This document shows, in pieces, positions 12,501 to 27,500 of a stretch of DNA of 64,000 bases. Under the pieces are notes generated by a model. It saw only the letters and a program-made list of their open reading frames with translations. It was not told the origin of the DNA and did no database searches. Origin of the DNA: Siphonodentalium dalli (lineage: Eukaryota; Mollusca; Scaphopoda; Gadilida; Siphonodentaliidae); assembly GCA_032622095.1 (NCBI GenBank), contig CP136069.1, positions 86,018,958 through 86,082,957 of the forward strand. Direction: 5' to 3'. Each line of letters begins with the position of its first letter. Position 1 is the stretch's first letter. Both the position numbers and the translations under genes were made by a program.

Positions 12501-15500
12501 CCGACTAAATCCTGAAAAATTACCCATAATTCTGCTGTGGTTAAGGGGTCGATTATTTAGAGCATTACTGTATGTGATACACAGTTAACACACTCACACC
12601 ATAACTGGCAAACTTCTTGGTGAAGTGATAAATGAATAATTTACATACTTTATATAGTGTTCTTATATAGCCAGTTTTATAGCCATGCAGTCGGCATTAT
12701 AGCCAGTTTTTTTTAGCTGTACAGCCACTTCTTTAACATGGCAATACTGCCAATAACAGGCATCCATGCCATACGTCTTCAATATTCTAGACTAGAACGC
12801 TCATTTGCTTCTCTTTTCGATTCATGTCCCTTGTTACTTAAATAATATTTAAAATATGGTATTCAACTTTATGGTCACCATCCAGTGGAGGGTACTATGC
12901 TCTGTGTAACCTCTTGTTGTGACTTAGTTGGTAAAATCCTACATATTTGTTTCAGGAATAATAAGGCAGCAGTATGTGAACTTCATGCATTACATGCAGA
13001 ATCCAAAATATAAAGATAATATAAATCAACAAATATCAGAGGAAAAGGTAGGAAACTTTATGCTAACATCTTAATTCAAGTTAGTTGAACATATGAAAAT
13101 CAAGTAACCAGGCCATGCAAAAAGAATTTCCCATTTCTCAGGCCTGTGCCCCAAAATCCTGTACTCTCAGGTGGCTAATAATTGTGATGGCCTAATAATA
13201 GTGATGGGTGGGGATTTAGGCTGAAACAAATAATAGAGATGGCAATTTTACTCCCATGTCTCAATGCCAAATCTAGTGATTGTTGGGAATTTTCTAAAAA
13301 AAAATAGTAATCGTGCTGACGTACAACCTGGGAAATAATGTCTATGGGCAACTGAAATTAGACCAAGAGCTAGCTTATGCGGAGGTGGAATTCTTCATTG
13401 GCGTGTGCCCCAGAAATAAATAATAAAATAGAAATACTAGCGCATGTTTTTAAAAATTGTTTAGCCTGAGAAATGGGAAGTTTACTTTGCATGGCCTTAG
13501 CATCATACAGTGACAAGCCTTGCAATAGTGTTTCTGACATTTGCAGAATGTGGTACCCAGAGGGTGAATATAGGATGCTATCCTGCACAGCAGGCTAGCA
13601 TTACTAAATTCACCTCTGGGAACCTCATTCTGCTTAGGCCTCAACTGCTGTGGGAGACCTAGGATCAGATTGAAGTTCCCCAGTTGAAGTTGGTGATGTT
13701 CACCCACTAGTCATCTTGATTAATATGCATTTTATCTTCTGCAAATTAGGGGATATATAGAAACTGAACAGAAGGGAAAAAGTAACCAAAAACAATGTTA
13801 ATTTGAGACTAGATACTACCCAGAAGATGAGATCTGAGCAGAATGAAGTCCCCAGAGTGTGAATTTGGTGATGCTAGCCTAATGTATAGTTCAAGGCTAG
13901 TAGGTGTGATGTGATTGTAAAACCATTGTTGCAATCTGAGGCTTGATTGATACATGTTTCTTATTTGACTACAACAATGATCAGTGTGAAACAAACAGAG
14001 AAACGTAAAGTTAGAAACACTGTAGACATCAGGTAATGCTCAATGATGCATCGTGAACATCACTGATTGCATATATTGTTGAGGGTATGAATGTCATGTA
14101 CACATTTGCGTTCTTAATATGTGAGAATAGGTTGGGTAATATTTGGTGACAGCGTGTGCATTACGAATTGAAACTAATCTTCTTTATTGTGGACATGATG
14201 AATTAATTTTGACATTCCATAACAAGATGCCATTTCAGATCATCTATTGATGTTGTAAGATAATCATTTCAGGAGAAAAAATTAATGCTCATTAAGAAAA
14301 TGGAAAATTTGGAGAAAGAAGTTGAGCACTTGAAGAAGGACAGTTGCTCAAACCTACATAGTAGGCTGAAAGAAGTAAGTGGCTTCATCATATTTTGTGT
14401 AGTATTAGACTCTGAAGACATGGACAGTTTTCACTTTACTTTACCCTTTATATATACTAAATGGTTCTCACATTCAGTTATAAAGGTATACTTTGGAATG
14501 GTCTATTATTCATTTAAAGTGGATTTAAGATAATAAAAGCAGATGACAAACAGAAAAACAAATAATACAAGAGCAGAGTGATTCATAGTCATTGGTGGGA
14601 AATGTTCAGATTATAAGTTCAACAAATGACCTATGATCTGAAAATTTCCTAAGGGAGCTACTCGTCGATGATTATTTAGTGTATAAAGGGGTTAAACTTA
14701 TTTTATCTCAGAACTCAATGATAGAGATAAAAGTATTTCTTCCCTGAATGCGCTAGCAACAAACACATTTTTAACATCTTTGCTGATCTATGAACAAACT
14801 ATGCCACAATATATAACAATATTACTCATGAATTCTTCATATAGATACAGATTTTCGCAGCAAGTATGCTTACTAATTTCTCTTGACTATATGTCTTCAA
14901 ATCTTGTTGACATAAATATATCAAATAATAGCTACTCAACATCATTTTCGTTGCACTGTATACACAAAAGAGTTAAATGGGGACTGTACACTAAATCTGG
15001 CCATTTATAGGACCATCTTCTTTTATACTCAACAGAATATATGCAACAAATGAATGAATTTGAGTCCTGGATTAGTGCAAAATACACTTGTGTGCTCTGT
15101 GAACGATGCAAACAACATGGTAAATATAATGAAAATGAATGTATGACTCCAGTCAATTTTCAAAGGATTTAGTGTACAGTACCCCTTTAATGAAGAATGC
15201 TACAATATTTAATCAGTCGTAAAATAGCTGTCATTTTGTAATTTCAGTTGGGTATCAAGGCAGCCAACCCATCAGAATGTATTGAGCAAGCTCGCGACAT
15301 AATTAGTGAGCACAAGGAGAAAGAATCAAAGGCGAGTACACTTCAAACCCAGGTTAAAAATTTGGAAGTCGAGCGACAACGACTTGTGAGTGTCACTTTG
15401 TTTGACATCGGTGTTGTCGTGATAGTAATATCGCCCAGCACTATCTTTGTTTGACAAAATTCTTCTTATTTTGTTCTCAGTATGTAGGGAGGCGATATTT

Positions 15501-18500
15501 CTGCTTGTGTATTATTAATTGAAAGACAAAATGGAGATGATAACTTAAGGCTGTATTGTTGGGCCTCATGATTGGGGTGTTTGCAATAAAATCAAATCTT
15601 GAAACCAATCAGAAGAGGTGTTGAATCTCAGCCATAGGGAACGATGATATAAATTTTGGGGCAGCCTCCCCCCCCCCCATTCATTCATCTCAACTATTTT
15701 GGTTTGAATTGAATATTAGATAGGTCAGTACTTGCACAGCGGAAACTGTAGATGCCTCTGTGTTATGCCTGAGTTTGTGTAGATTTAATTTCTATAAACT
15801 CCTTGCATTCAACTTTTGTTTTATTTTTTTAATATTTGTTTCGTTATTCGAACTGACATTAATTAGAACAACTCTCATGATCTACGATCAATCTACAACA
15901 TCGGTAATGTTTTGCTGATGGAATATTCCTAGTTTCCTTCAATGTAATCCAACCAGTGAAATAGGTTGGAATAATACTTGTTTATGAAGCCCCGTTCATA
16001 TATCGTTTTGACCCGCTCACCTAAAATCACATTAACTGTACTAAATTTTGCAATTGTGTCAGTAAACCGATTTATTCCATAAAACATATTTCTTCTGAAC
16101 TCCACAATAGTTGTCAACTGAAAGTAGTAATTTAATGTGAAAAATATATCTTATCACAATTTCTCAAGAATCGAACTCATTTGGCCTCGCAAAGTGGCAG
16201 TTGTCCGGTAAACATAAACATGAGTATATGTGGTCGTCAATCACGAGACATCCAGTGTAAGACTTATTATTTAACTAACAAGTAATATGTGACCACTTAC
16301 AATTTAAAAATCCCATAAAATTTATACCTCGAAAAAATCACAGTGTCAGCATGAACATGATTTGTTATTGATTTTGGGTGGATTTGATTGTGACTCCGAA
16401 TGTTGCCGATAATACTTTGTGTCTGGTTTACATGTAAACAAACTGAGGTAACATGAAAGTTAAATTGCATATTATATATAATACATCATTATGACTGTAC
16501 GATGTCACTATTTTCCGATATATAGCATCATTCATTTTTTGATTTGTAGGGTAAAATCGATTAAAATTGATGAAAAATCCCACCACTGGATCTGTATGAA
16601 GTCCCACTATAGAAACGTATATAACGGAGCTTTGACATAAACCGTTATTATCCCAACCTATTTCTGGTTTACGTCTAAGGAAACTTGGAGTTGGCATGCA
16701 ATTGTTTTGTGTATGCAATGTAGCATTCACTGAAAATTTATTAAGTAATCTTCAGAACATAAATGCTAATTTCACATGAAGCTTTTAACCCTTCCATGAC
16801 TGGAGCTTGCTGAAATTTTGCGAAAACCCTGTGCCAATGCTGTTCTTTTATATACATTTTAGTTTCCCATAGGGAGTCTCGCAGATATGAGAGAATACAT
16901 TTGCCTAACAATATTTACCTTGACCTTGTAAACCAGTGCATTCTCTTATATATGCAATGCACCTATGGGAGACTTGCATATATAAGAGAATACACTGGCA
17001 CAGGATCTTTAATGCTGCATCAGTGCAGCTCCCATCATGAAAGGGTTAATTTAATGATTGATTACACTTGAAAATTTACCTGGAATGTTTGCAATTTTTG
17101 TTCTGTTTATACTCCATAGCTGATCATGTAACTTGTATATATTAGTATGGTACACATAGTGTCGATGTCTGTCCGTCCATCTGTCCATCCATCCATAGAC
17201 ACTTTACGCATAATGCGATAACTCAAACATTTTCTATCCGATCGAAACCAAATTTTGTATATGAGTTTTTCAGCCCAAAATACATATCGAGTTCAAATAT
17301 GGGTTTGATCCAAGTTTTTTTTTTTTACAGAGTTGTGGCCCTCAAACATTTTTTATCTGATTGGAACCAAATTTGATATGTGAGTTTCTCAGCCCAAAAT
17401 ACAGATGGAGTTTGATTATGGGTTTGATCTGATTGTCTTTTACAGAGTTATGGCCCTTTGACATAGAATTCATGCATGTTTCGATAAGTCAACCATTTTT
17501 GATCTGTTTGGAACCAAATTTAGTATGTGAATTTCTCAACTAAAAATATGTTGTAATATGGGTTTGATCCGATTTTTTATATCAGAGTTATGGCCCTTTT
17601 TCAACTAAGAATGATAACCCAAAACTTACAATTCATAGCTGCTTCTCTGTGACAGAGACAAGAGACAATGTGGTTTATTGAATTGAGAGTTATTTATAGC
17701 CTCTTATGTTAGTCCTAAGAGAACTGGTCACTATTGCATAAATGGATAAATTGATTTAGCTATTTTTTTTAACTACAACTCAGCTAGATGAATTTATTTA
17801 GCTGGACCAATGGAGCTCTAGGTCCTTGGATGTTTGGACTAACATTGGCTCAAACAGGGCAGAGATAGGTGATTTAACCCCTTTTACCCATTCCATGTCT
17901 GTTAATCTTTTCCATTATTAAATAACTATATTATTTTGATATCTCACATGGCAATTTGCAAAAACATGAATAGATGTGCTTACACTATAATAGTGGTGAC
18001 AGGCTGTATAATTTAGATGTTATATTAACCCTTCTATTTTGACCCATACATTCCAATAGTTTGTATTATTACTGGTTATTATATGTACATTTGTCTATAC
18101 TACTTTAATAGATCATAACAGTATACTCTATATAATTCAACATTAAAAGATTATGATTCCGATCATAACAATTTACTATCACCAAGGGATGGGTTAAACA
18201 TCTGCCAATCATTGTTACTGGATATAATTATTATATTTCTGCATGTTTTTAGACATTTAGTTTTTATGCCCTGCATGTTTTATAATTCTTAGGTTCCAAG
18301 TAACTTTTGTTAGTCTTGATGTATCAGTTTAAATAATGAGAAAATGTATCAATAACTCCAAGAGAAAATTTGTAAGATATAAGGTATTAAACTCCACTTA
18401 TGAAATATTATGTAACAATCTGATGTAAATGGAATTATTAGAGTTAACTGTAATCTCTATAACAGATTTCATAATTTTCATTTTGAAGGAGCCGAAACTA

Positions 18501-21500
18501 GTGAAATTGGTTTGGAATTATGTGAATGTGGCTCTGATATAGATCACATATATTCATTTAGTAACTACTCTCTTGCAGGTCAGCATTCAGCAGCAAACTA
18601 CTAAAGGGCAGCAAAATGGGAGGAAGGTATACTATTTATGTGTATCCAAACTATATTGATGCTCTGTCATTCTCACATAAATTCCCAAGACTTCAAAATT
18701 CTTTTACATCTATTTTAAAGGGATCCCAGGCACTCACAGTGGGTAAATTTGCCAAAAGTATTAAGTCTGTAAAAAAAATAGAACCGCTAGGAAGAACATG
18801 GAGAAATAAATAAACTTTGTTCGTATATTCAGTATTATTGATAGTTCTACAATAAAAAAAATTTGCATGTTGAAACATTGTTATGTAAACAAAACTGTTC
18901 TAGTGTCATCAACAAACATCGCTAATCATGTACTTGGTCCAAATAATTTAGTTTTCAATGCTTTGATCTTTTCCAACATTTACCTTCAAGTTTTGAGTAA
19001 CTTTGGATATCTTATTGGACTAACTTGACTTTATAGGTAATTCCACTGTAACAGTACTGTTTACATAACAATGGATTCAATATGCAAAATCTTGTTATTG
19101 GAGAGTTATTAATAATGGAATTAGAATGCAGTCAATATATTTTCACCTGTACTTGTTGATAATTGACTTTTATAATATTTATATTATTTCACATGAACCA
19201 ACTTAGAAGACCTTACATCCCTCAAACTACGATTGAAAATGTCCAATTGTTGGCCATTTCAGTCTTAACATATTATTTGACTAATTGGACTTTATCAATA
19301 ATTCCACTGTAACTAATGTTTGCATAACATTATTGGAGAGTTATTAATAATGGAAATAAGAACAATGTCAATCTATTTTTACCTCAACTTGACAAAGTCA
19401 AGTTTGAACTATTGCTGTGAGCACACCATATAGGTCACATCTCTCATCCGATCTGGACCGATCATCTTCTTATGCATCTTCGGGGTGACCTCTAGATGGG
19501 AGCCATAAATGTTTTCAATTTTTTTTTTTAAATCATGACTGCCAGCTGCCATCTCTGATTTCAAATTTGAATACAACAACATGCCCTGCAACCTGCTTTT
19601 ATTTATATATCAAGGCATGTTTAGGATCAACACTAGATGGGAGCTATCAAAATTAAACTATTTTCGATGAAAAATATGGCCACCAGCAGCCATCTTGGAT
19701 TTTACTCTTTGCATGACTAATTCCTTTGGCACATCTTACAGACCATATCCCTCATCCCATTGTCACCAAACTTCATATGGATATTTTTGGTGATCTCTAG
19801 ATGGTGGCTATCGAATTTGAACGATTTTCGATGAAAAACAATGGCCACTGGCAGCCTTCTTGGATTTTACTCTTTGCATGACTAAATCCATCGACACATC
19901 CTTCAGACCATATCCCTCATCCTATTGTCACCAAACTTCATATGGATCTTTATGGGCCCTCTACATAAAGCCATCAAGTGTTTTCCATATTCAATAAAAA
20001 ACATGGTCTCCAGTGGCCATCTTGGATTTCACATTGGAATCCATCAGCATATTCTGCAGTCCGAATTCATTGGAGAAATGTTTTGAGATGTTCAGGATCA
20101 CCTTTAGTTGGGAGCTATCAAATTTGAACAGTTTTCAAAGAAAACCATGGCTGCCAGCAGCCATCTTAGATTTTACTCTTTGCATGACTAAATATTTCAG
20201 CACGCCCTACATGCTACAGCCAACATTTTTCATCGAAGTGAACCTAAAGTTCATGCGACTCTTCGGTTTGACCTCTGGCATTGCTTAACCCTTGGGAGAG
20301 TATCTGTAACGTCATATACATGACGTCATGAGTAAATTTAACGTCTACGTCATAGCAATAATTATTAACAAGTTCGGGTCAAAAGGGTCCAATAATTCGT
20401 TTTAATTTATGTGCATTTTTGTTAACGTGCGTTATCATAATCGATTGCACTTATACATTTGGGATATTATATTAATCAAAATAACCCCTATACAAATCAT
20501 TTCTAAATCAGATGATTTATTGAAGTTATGTCTACATAAAATAACACTTCCTGAAACGACATATATGTCGTTCTGCTCCTCAACCGATAAACGACATATA
20601 TGTCGTTCTACTCGCCAAAGGGTTAAACATTTAAACTTTCCGCATTCCTTATTGCTCCATTGACATTATCCTCTCTCCATGTTGAGCTACAGTGAGCTTT
20701 AAGTGCCTTATCATATTGTGGTGATTGATATTTATTACAACCCCCCCCCCCCCCCCAAACACATGAAAGTTGTTTGAGAGGGCGACTAGCTTGCCCTTGA
20801 GCAGAAATTTTTTCGTGCTTGTGGGAAATGTTCAGACAATATGTTCAACATATGGACTAAGACCATTTGTTATCTGAACATTTCCCCCTTCCAACTTAAT
20901 CCTTTCTTTACTGATACTCATTGACGAGTAGTTCCCTTAGGAACAGATGCCAAATGACTATTTCTTTCGCTTTGGGGGTGAAAAATATTGTGATTCGAGT
21001 CGAGGAACCCACCCATCAAAGCTCAAAGTGATCAGATATCGATTTTTGAAATTTGTTATTTCTCGAAATGTATAATTATTTGTGTCCCAGAAAAGAGCTG
21101 GCAAACCGATGGTCTCAGACAAAATTGCGGATGAAGATGGATAACCCTAAAATCAAGTGGTATATTTATGGCCAATTTTTGTGATACTCAAGTGATAATA
21201 CGGCCATATTTCATTGAACCACATATTGATAACACGTTTTGGGAAATTTTATACCATAGCTGACAGTGGTTATCATTATTTTGTTGTAATTAATCAATTC
21301 TGATAACAAAAGCGTATTTTGAAGAAATGTTGTTGTTGTTGTTGTAACTTGATGATATGGGGACCTCATAAAAGTATGACCTGCTGGGTGCTTTTTATGG
21401 ACCACTGAAAATAAAACTTCTAAATCATCCTGCCTCTCGACAATTGATGAACAACTGACCATAAATTTAGCTAGACACATTTCAACTTGTATTTGATATT

Positions 21501-24500
21501 TCCGTTTTGGTATTTTTGATAAAATTTAAGTTTTCTTTCTGGTTTGTTTTAACCCTTTCATGATGGGAGCTGTGCTGGTGAAGCTCTAAAGATCCTGAGC
21601 CTGTGCATTCTTTTATATATGCGAGTCTCCCATAGGGAGCCTCGTATATATAAGAGAATGCACTGGCTTACAATGTCAAGGTTAATATTGTTAGGCCAAT
21701 GTATTCTATTATATATGCAAGGCTCCCTATATAACGGAATGCATTGGCGCAGGGTTTTCGTCAAATTTCAGGAAGCACATGGAAGGGTTAACTGTCTGTC
21801 TTTGGGTTGCACAACAGACTTTTACATTAAAATTGTATTTACTCTTAATCACTAAAAGTCATTTTTCATACGGTACCAACAGTGTTTTTTTCTAATTAAG
21901 GAGTAAATATAAAATAAAATCCGGCCTGCTGGAAAATTTTGGTTGTAAAACAGAAACAAAAACCTGCCTGCCGTGTAATTTGTGAGTGAAAAATAGTTAT
22001 AAAAATCTGCCTGTCTGTCCATTTTGAAAAAAAATTTGTCACAGAAACAGATAAGCAACTTTACGTGGCCTTTATGTTATTCTCAGTATTAAATGAATAT
22101 CTTATCCCGTCTATTTTAGAATGGATTCCTCCAGCCAGCTTACACTCAGGAATACATACTGAAGGCCATCACAGACAACCATGCCATTAAAAATAACCTT
22201 GTGTCCAAAATACAGAAATTAGAAGGCGAAATAAAAGTTTTGGAGAATGTAAACACCACTCTACAAGAAAAACACAAGATGGAACAGCTTAAGAAGGAGC
22301 AGCAAAAAATAGAACACCAGAAAATGGAGCAAATTGCTTTGGAAGGCAATAGATCACAGGTCATTGCACCTGCTCCAGCTCAAAACCAAAAACCCCTTCC
22401 AAAGCAGCGCAGAAGACAGCAATCTGCTCGATCCAAAAAATCTAAGAACCCCGTTGAGCAGGTCAGCCAAGCGGAGATCGAGCAGAAGGTAAAAAATATC
22501 ATTACAAATGCATTGCTCGAGGAAAGCCAAACTATGGCCGTAAAGCATAAAGTTTTACAGTCAGAAATTTCTTCAAAGATAGAAGTTGCAAGTAAGAAGC
22601 CTCGACTCGAAACCAGTTCCGAAAAGGCAGAAAAGCCAGGCCGCAGTGAGAAATCTCCAACTAAGAAAGCTTACGAGACCAAGAGGAATATACATGGTAA
22701 TATCGAAATAACTCGTCAGCGTGGTGACCGAAATAAAGACATATCTCAACAGACAAAAGGATGTGATAAACAATCAATTGCTGCTGACTTTTCATCTGCA
22801 AGTTGCCCCAGTGCAAGTGCTGAATCGTCCACAGCTGGTCTCCTTTTGTGGGGAGACAAGCCAGGTGCAACTTCAAAATCAACTAATTTGCAAACTACAA
22901 AGAATAGTATTGTGCCGGATCCACCGGTGACATCTCATTCATATGCTCTGTCCAATGTGCTGAAACAGATTCAACAAAGTACTAGTAAGTCTACAAAAGT
23001 AATGACAGCTCGTAGCAATTCTCTCAGCCCAAGAAGCAAAGCCATACGAGCTCAGGCAGAGCAGTCAAAGCAATCTATCATTTCAAACACATCAGCACCG
23101 CCCCAACAGCCATCAGATTTGACAATCAAGTCTAAATATTGTGACAAAGACTTGGAGATGATCGAGCTACGGCGCGAGTCACCTGGTTTGAATAACTCAG
23201 CTAGGACTACACCTCGGGCTAATACTGGAAGTAGTTCCTTGGAATCGTGTCGAGATGCTGCTAGGAATGCGAAGAGTGGATGCAGTAGCCCCTTATTTGT
23301 TGACACTTCAATCACTACGCGGATAGGTCGGCCCAATACTGCAACTGAGATGAAAAGTCCAACTCTCACAGAACTTAGGAGCCCTAACATCAAGACAGAA
23401 ATAAGGAGCCCTCCACCTCGAACGGAAGTAAGAGGCTCACCCACTCTCATTCTCACTGGGGCACCAATAAAACGTCATGGCGAGACTCTGATCAGTGAGA
23501 GTTTAGTGAAGCAAGCAGCCATTCATCGGCCAGTGGGTGTCGGACCTGTGGTTTCTACAAAAAGTGTGCTACCAGCCCGACCCACTCCAAGCTATTTCAT
23601 GGATAGAAACACAATGATGAATACCATGCCTCCCGGTCGACAAGTTCTCTCATCAGCTCCCAATTATATTGCAGAATTGCGTAAAGGTCAGTACCTTACT
23701 TTTCTACTATGATGAGAATAAAATTCTCAGGAAATGTTGGGAGCTTACCATTGTTTTCCTAATTTTGTTAAAGAACATGGCTTCCAGTGGCCATCTTGGA
23801 TTTCTCATTTGAATCTGTCAGCACACCCTGCTGCCCACAAATATTGGTGAAATGTTTTGAAAATTTACTGGCATGTTGGGGGACCAGTTCTAAATGGGAG
23901 CTATCAAATTTGAACGATATTCGACAAAAAACTTGGCTTTGAATTTTGCTCTTTGCATCATTAAATACTTTGGCGTGCCCTACAGTCAACACTTTTTCCA
24001 TTTGACCCCAAACTTCATATGGGCTCTTCGGTTTAACCTCTGATATTACTTAAACATTTAAACTTTCCGCATTCCTTATAGCTCCATTGACTAATGTATG
24101 ATATTATCCCCTCTTCAAGCTGAGCTACAGTGTCATTGACACTTTCATTATTAATCGCTGCAACTGATGATTTGACAATTGGATTATCATCCAAGTGATT
24201 GTTTACTGCTACACATTTGCACGAATCAATCATTTAACCTGCCTTTGTTCGCACTTCCAATCCACATCATTACAAAGAATCCTCCTTTTATGTTTGTGCA
24301 CATGTCCAAGCCATTTCATTATGTTCAAATATTCCTTCATGTATGCTTATGTATATTTCCATGAAAAATTTTCATATATATGCTTTTGGTTTTTTGGTCA
24401 CCTTACCTATAGATTAGACTGGAATTTCTTCTTATTATTTCTGTTTGCATCACTTTTTGTTATTTTTCCTTCAAGTAATATAGTCATCTCAAGTTTTACT

Positions 24501-27500
24501 GAAAACCTGGTGGATTTCCCCCCTTTGAAATTTGAGGTCTTTTGAGAGAGACTTCAAAAGAAATTCTTCTTCCGTTCCGATGTCATTTTCTGGACATCGA
24601 CATTAAGACAAAAAATGTGCTTTTTGATGTAATTTCTTTTATATTTTGTTTCTTTATGCATGATATCTGACTTCCTTTGCAAGTCCATGGAATATGTGTC
24701 ACAAAATGAAGGATTTGAGCATTTAATGACATTGTTCTTAAATCCATGAAGGCCTTTTCCAGCATATAAGAGAAGTTGACAATATCACTTCAACCTCAGT
24801 TCATAAATAGCCAGGTTCTGATACATGTACATGTAGGTCTAGATAGATAGTTACAGTTAAATTTAAATAATAGAAAATTAAATACTTCGACATCTGGCCA
24901 GGGTCAACATTGCTTTGGATTCTGGCTGTCTTCCTGTCCACCCCTTTAGTTACAGAAGTATATCTTGCGCCTATATGCCTGTCATCATTTACCATACTCT
25001 ACACATCATGTGACACACTCTATGTGCCACGGTGGTAAAATGCTCCACGGGAAGCTCCCCATTTAATCTTTTTGAGCATATCTATGCCTACATTTTATAT
25101 TATGTTGACGTTTTCCAAGGATTTTGGAATTGGACTTTTCTCACAGTCTACACAATCTTTTTCCAATAAGATATGAACATATGAGAAACGCTGGTGCTTG
25201 AAAGTAGGATGCTGTATGTTCAGAAAGCATTGGTGGATTATTATTTTTTTGCACCAAACAAAAATGAATGGTATAGTCCTTAATTCTGAAGTTTACACGA
25301 GAGTTAACTGAACCTGGCTAAGTGTGAAGCATTTGTCATTTGGGGTAAATCTTGTTGTAATACATTGTCATATCCCATTGCAATCATTCATTCCAATTTT
25401 CATTTCTTTTCATTTTCGTTTAAATCATTGTCATTTAGAAACAGCCAAAGCTAGATTACACATCATCCAGTTTAAAACAGTATGACGTTTTATATTACTG
25501 ACATATGTTCACATAATGTCATATGTTAAAATAATATCATCAAAATTTGATCCCACCATAAAGTTATGTGAACATGTTTATTACATCAGGGTTTCCGCTA
25601 GAGGGACCTTGGGTCCCTTTCACCTAGCGCAAATTTCCCCTCCAGATGGCACATTTCCCTACCCGATCCTCAGATTAATGCCTATGTATATCCCACTAAA
25701 TTACAGAGGATGATAATTTATTTGCCAGCTAACGCTAACCACTAGTGAACCATTCTATTCAAGGATACACACATCCACAATTATTCCCTTATTCTGAAAT
25801 ATATCGAAGTAGACATTGCTAAAAGCCACATGTTTGATTCTGCCTGGTTACGTTACGATTACATTGTCAAATAACACATTTCTATATTCCGCTTTGAGCT
25901 GATATGGACAAACTACACATTTTAACAGTATCTTCTGCCTTTGTTAGGGACTTTACGATAAATTATCAGTACAGTTATTTTACCTGCAGATATAACTCAA
26001 AGTTTTTAAGGACAAAATTTCTACCTACAATTTATCACTGACATGCGATGCCGAATAAAAATGCCCTTATACACTACTTAAGCTTGTAGTTTGTTCAATA
26101 AATACATCTCTATGATTCATCGACTTCATCCACTTATATTACCCTGAATGTTCAAAATTTGGTTTTAAATTATGGGCTGATTTACAGATAATAGATACTC
26201 GAAGTTTGTTGTAGGGACTGCGATTTTCCCCAAGTGACTATAGGGGTCCCATTCCCCCAACCCCTAGCGGAAACCCTGATTATATTCTCGCATTCCTTAT
26301 GTGCAGTCTAACTTGGTTTGCATCATAAATGAGTAATATGTGCATGTTTCATTACTTCCTCATCAGACACCTCGCTTCTTTCTTTTTCCAAGTCACTTTG
26401 ATCATGTATTGGTTAAGTTGATGGAGTTGTCGTAATGTTTGTTACACAATACCAACTTGATATTATGAATGTCAAACAACATTTTAGAGGTTTCACAAAA
26501 TGCTGTATCATTGATGGGATATCACAAGAACAGGACAGACAATTCCTTGAATTTTATATTCCACTGAACAGTCTGAAGTTAGATAACAGATCAATGTTCA
26601 AACATTAGTTCTATCAACATTGCCCTACATGTATATCTGATTAAATTCATCCTAGGAAAAGCAGATTAGATATTTGCTTAATATAAAATTTCATTATTGA
26701 TTTCTGCTTTGGCAAGAATTTACTTAATTTTATTGGGGAATTTACAACTTTCCTAAAATAATTTATTATTGATAAATTTGCCAATGATATTCTTAATATT
26801 TTGTTTCTTAACCAACGGTATTTGTTTCTTGACCAATGGTATTTCCCAGTTTACTAATATAGATTTGTGTAACAAACATTACATCAGTAGTCCATCATTA
26901 TAGGAAAACTGTATCTCTAAACAGATCGGGTGTAATCAAATCAGCTTTCTTTGTTTTCAAGAACGGCAGGTTACCAAAAACAAATACCGAGAACAAGTTC
27001 TTGACAATTCGAATTTGAGAACTAGCCACGAGAAGTGACGTCATGCTCGCAGGTTTGTATTATCACTCCAGAAGACCAGGGAGTGATAATCTTAATCTAC
27101 GAACATGTTCCTAGTCTGTTCTACGTGTTCGAATTGTCACTCGCGGATCACATTTTGATCTACCAGTTCATTAACACACAAGAATGCAGATTTGAATACA
27201 CCCATCCAGAGAAAACTTAACCCTGTCAGTGCCAAGTCCGATTTTTGTATCAACCCATATTTCCTTGATCATTTCAAATTTATTGATTATAATAATGTAA
27301 TACATTGATGGAAACAGCTCTAATCAATAAATTATAAAAAATATATTATAATCAATAAATTTGAAAAATGATCAAGGAAAAATATGGGTTGATACAAAAA
27401 TCAGACTTGGCACTGAAAGGATTTTAAATCCCTGCTCAACAATTCTTATGTTGCTTGCAGGTGGTTCCACCCCTACTGGATTGGTGCAAAGTGATGCTAG

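Noticed and set aside
22201-22203. Apparent start codon of a 503-codon gene
   Set aside because: The frame is open further back to the acceptor at 22119 and joins the upstream exons in phase.
24195-24545. 116-codon hydrophobic frame
   Set aside because: T-rich intron sequence gives Phe/Leu/Ser codons; no splice sites or family resemblance.
27361-27460. N-terminal extension of the last DOT1L exon
   Set aside because: It is the right arm of a family A MITE plus the polypyrimidine tract; the splice phase fixes the exon start at 27461.
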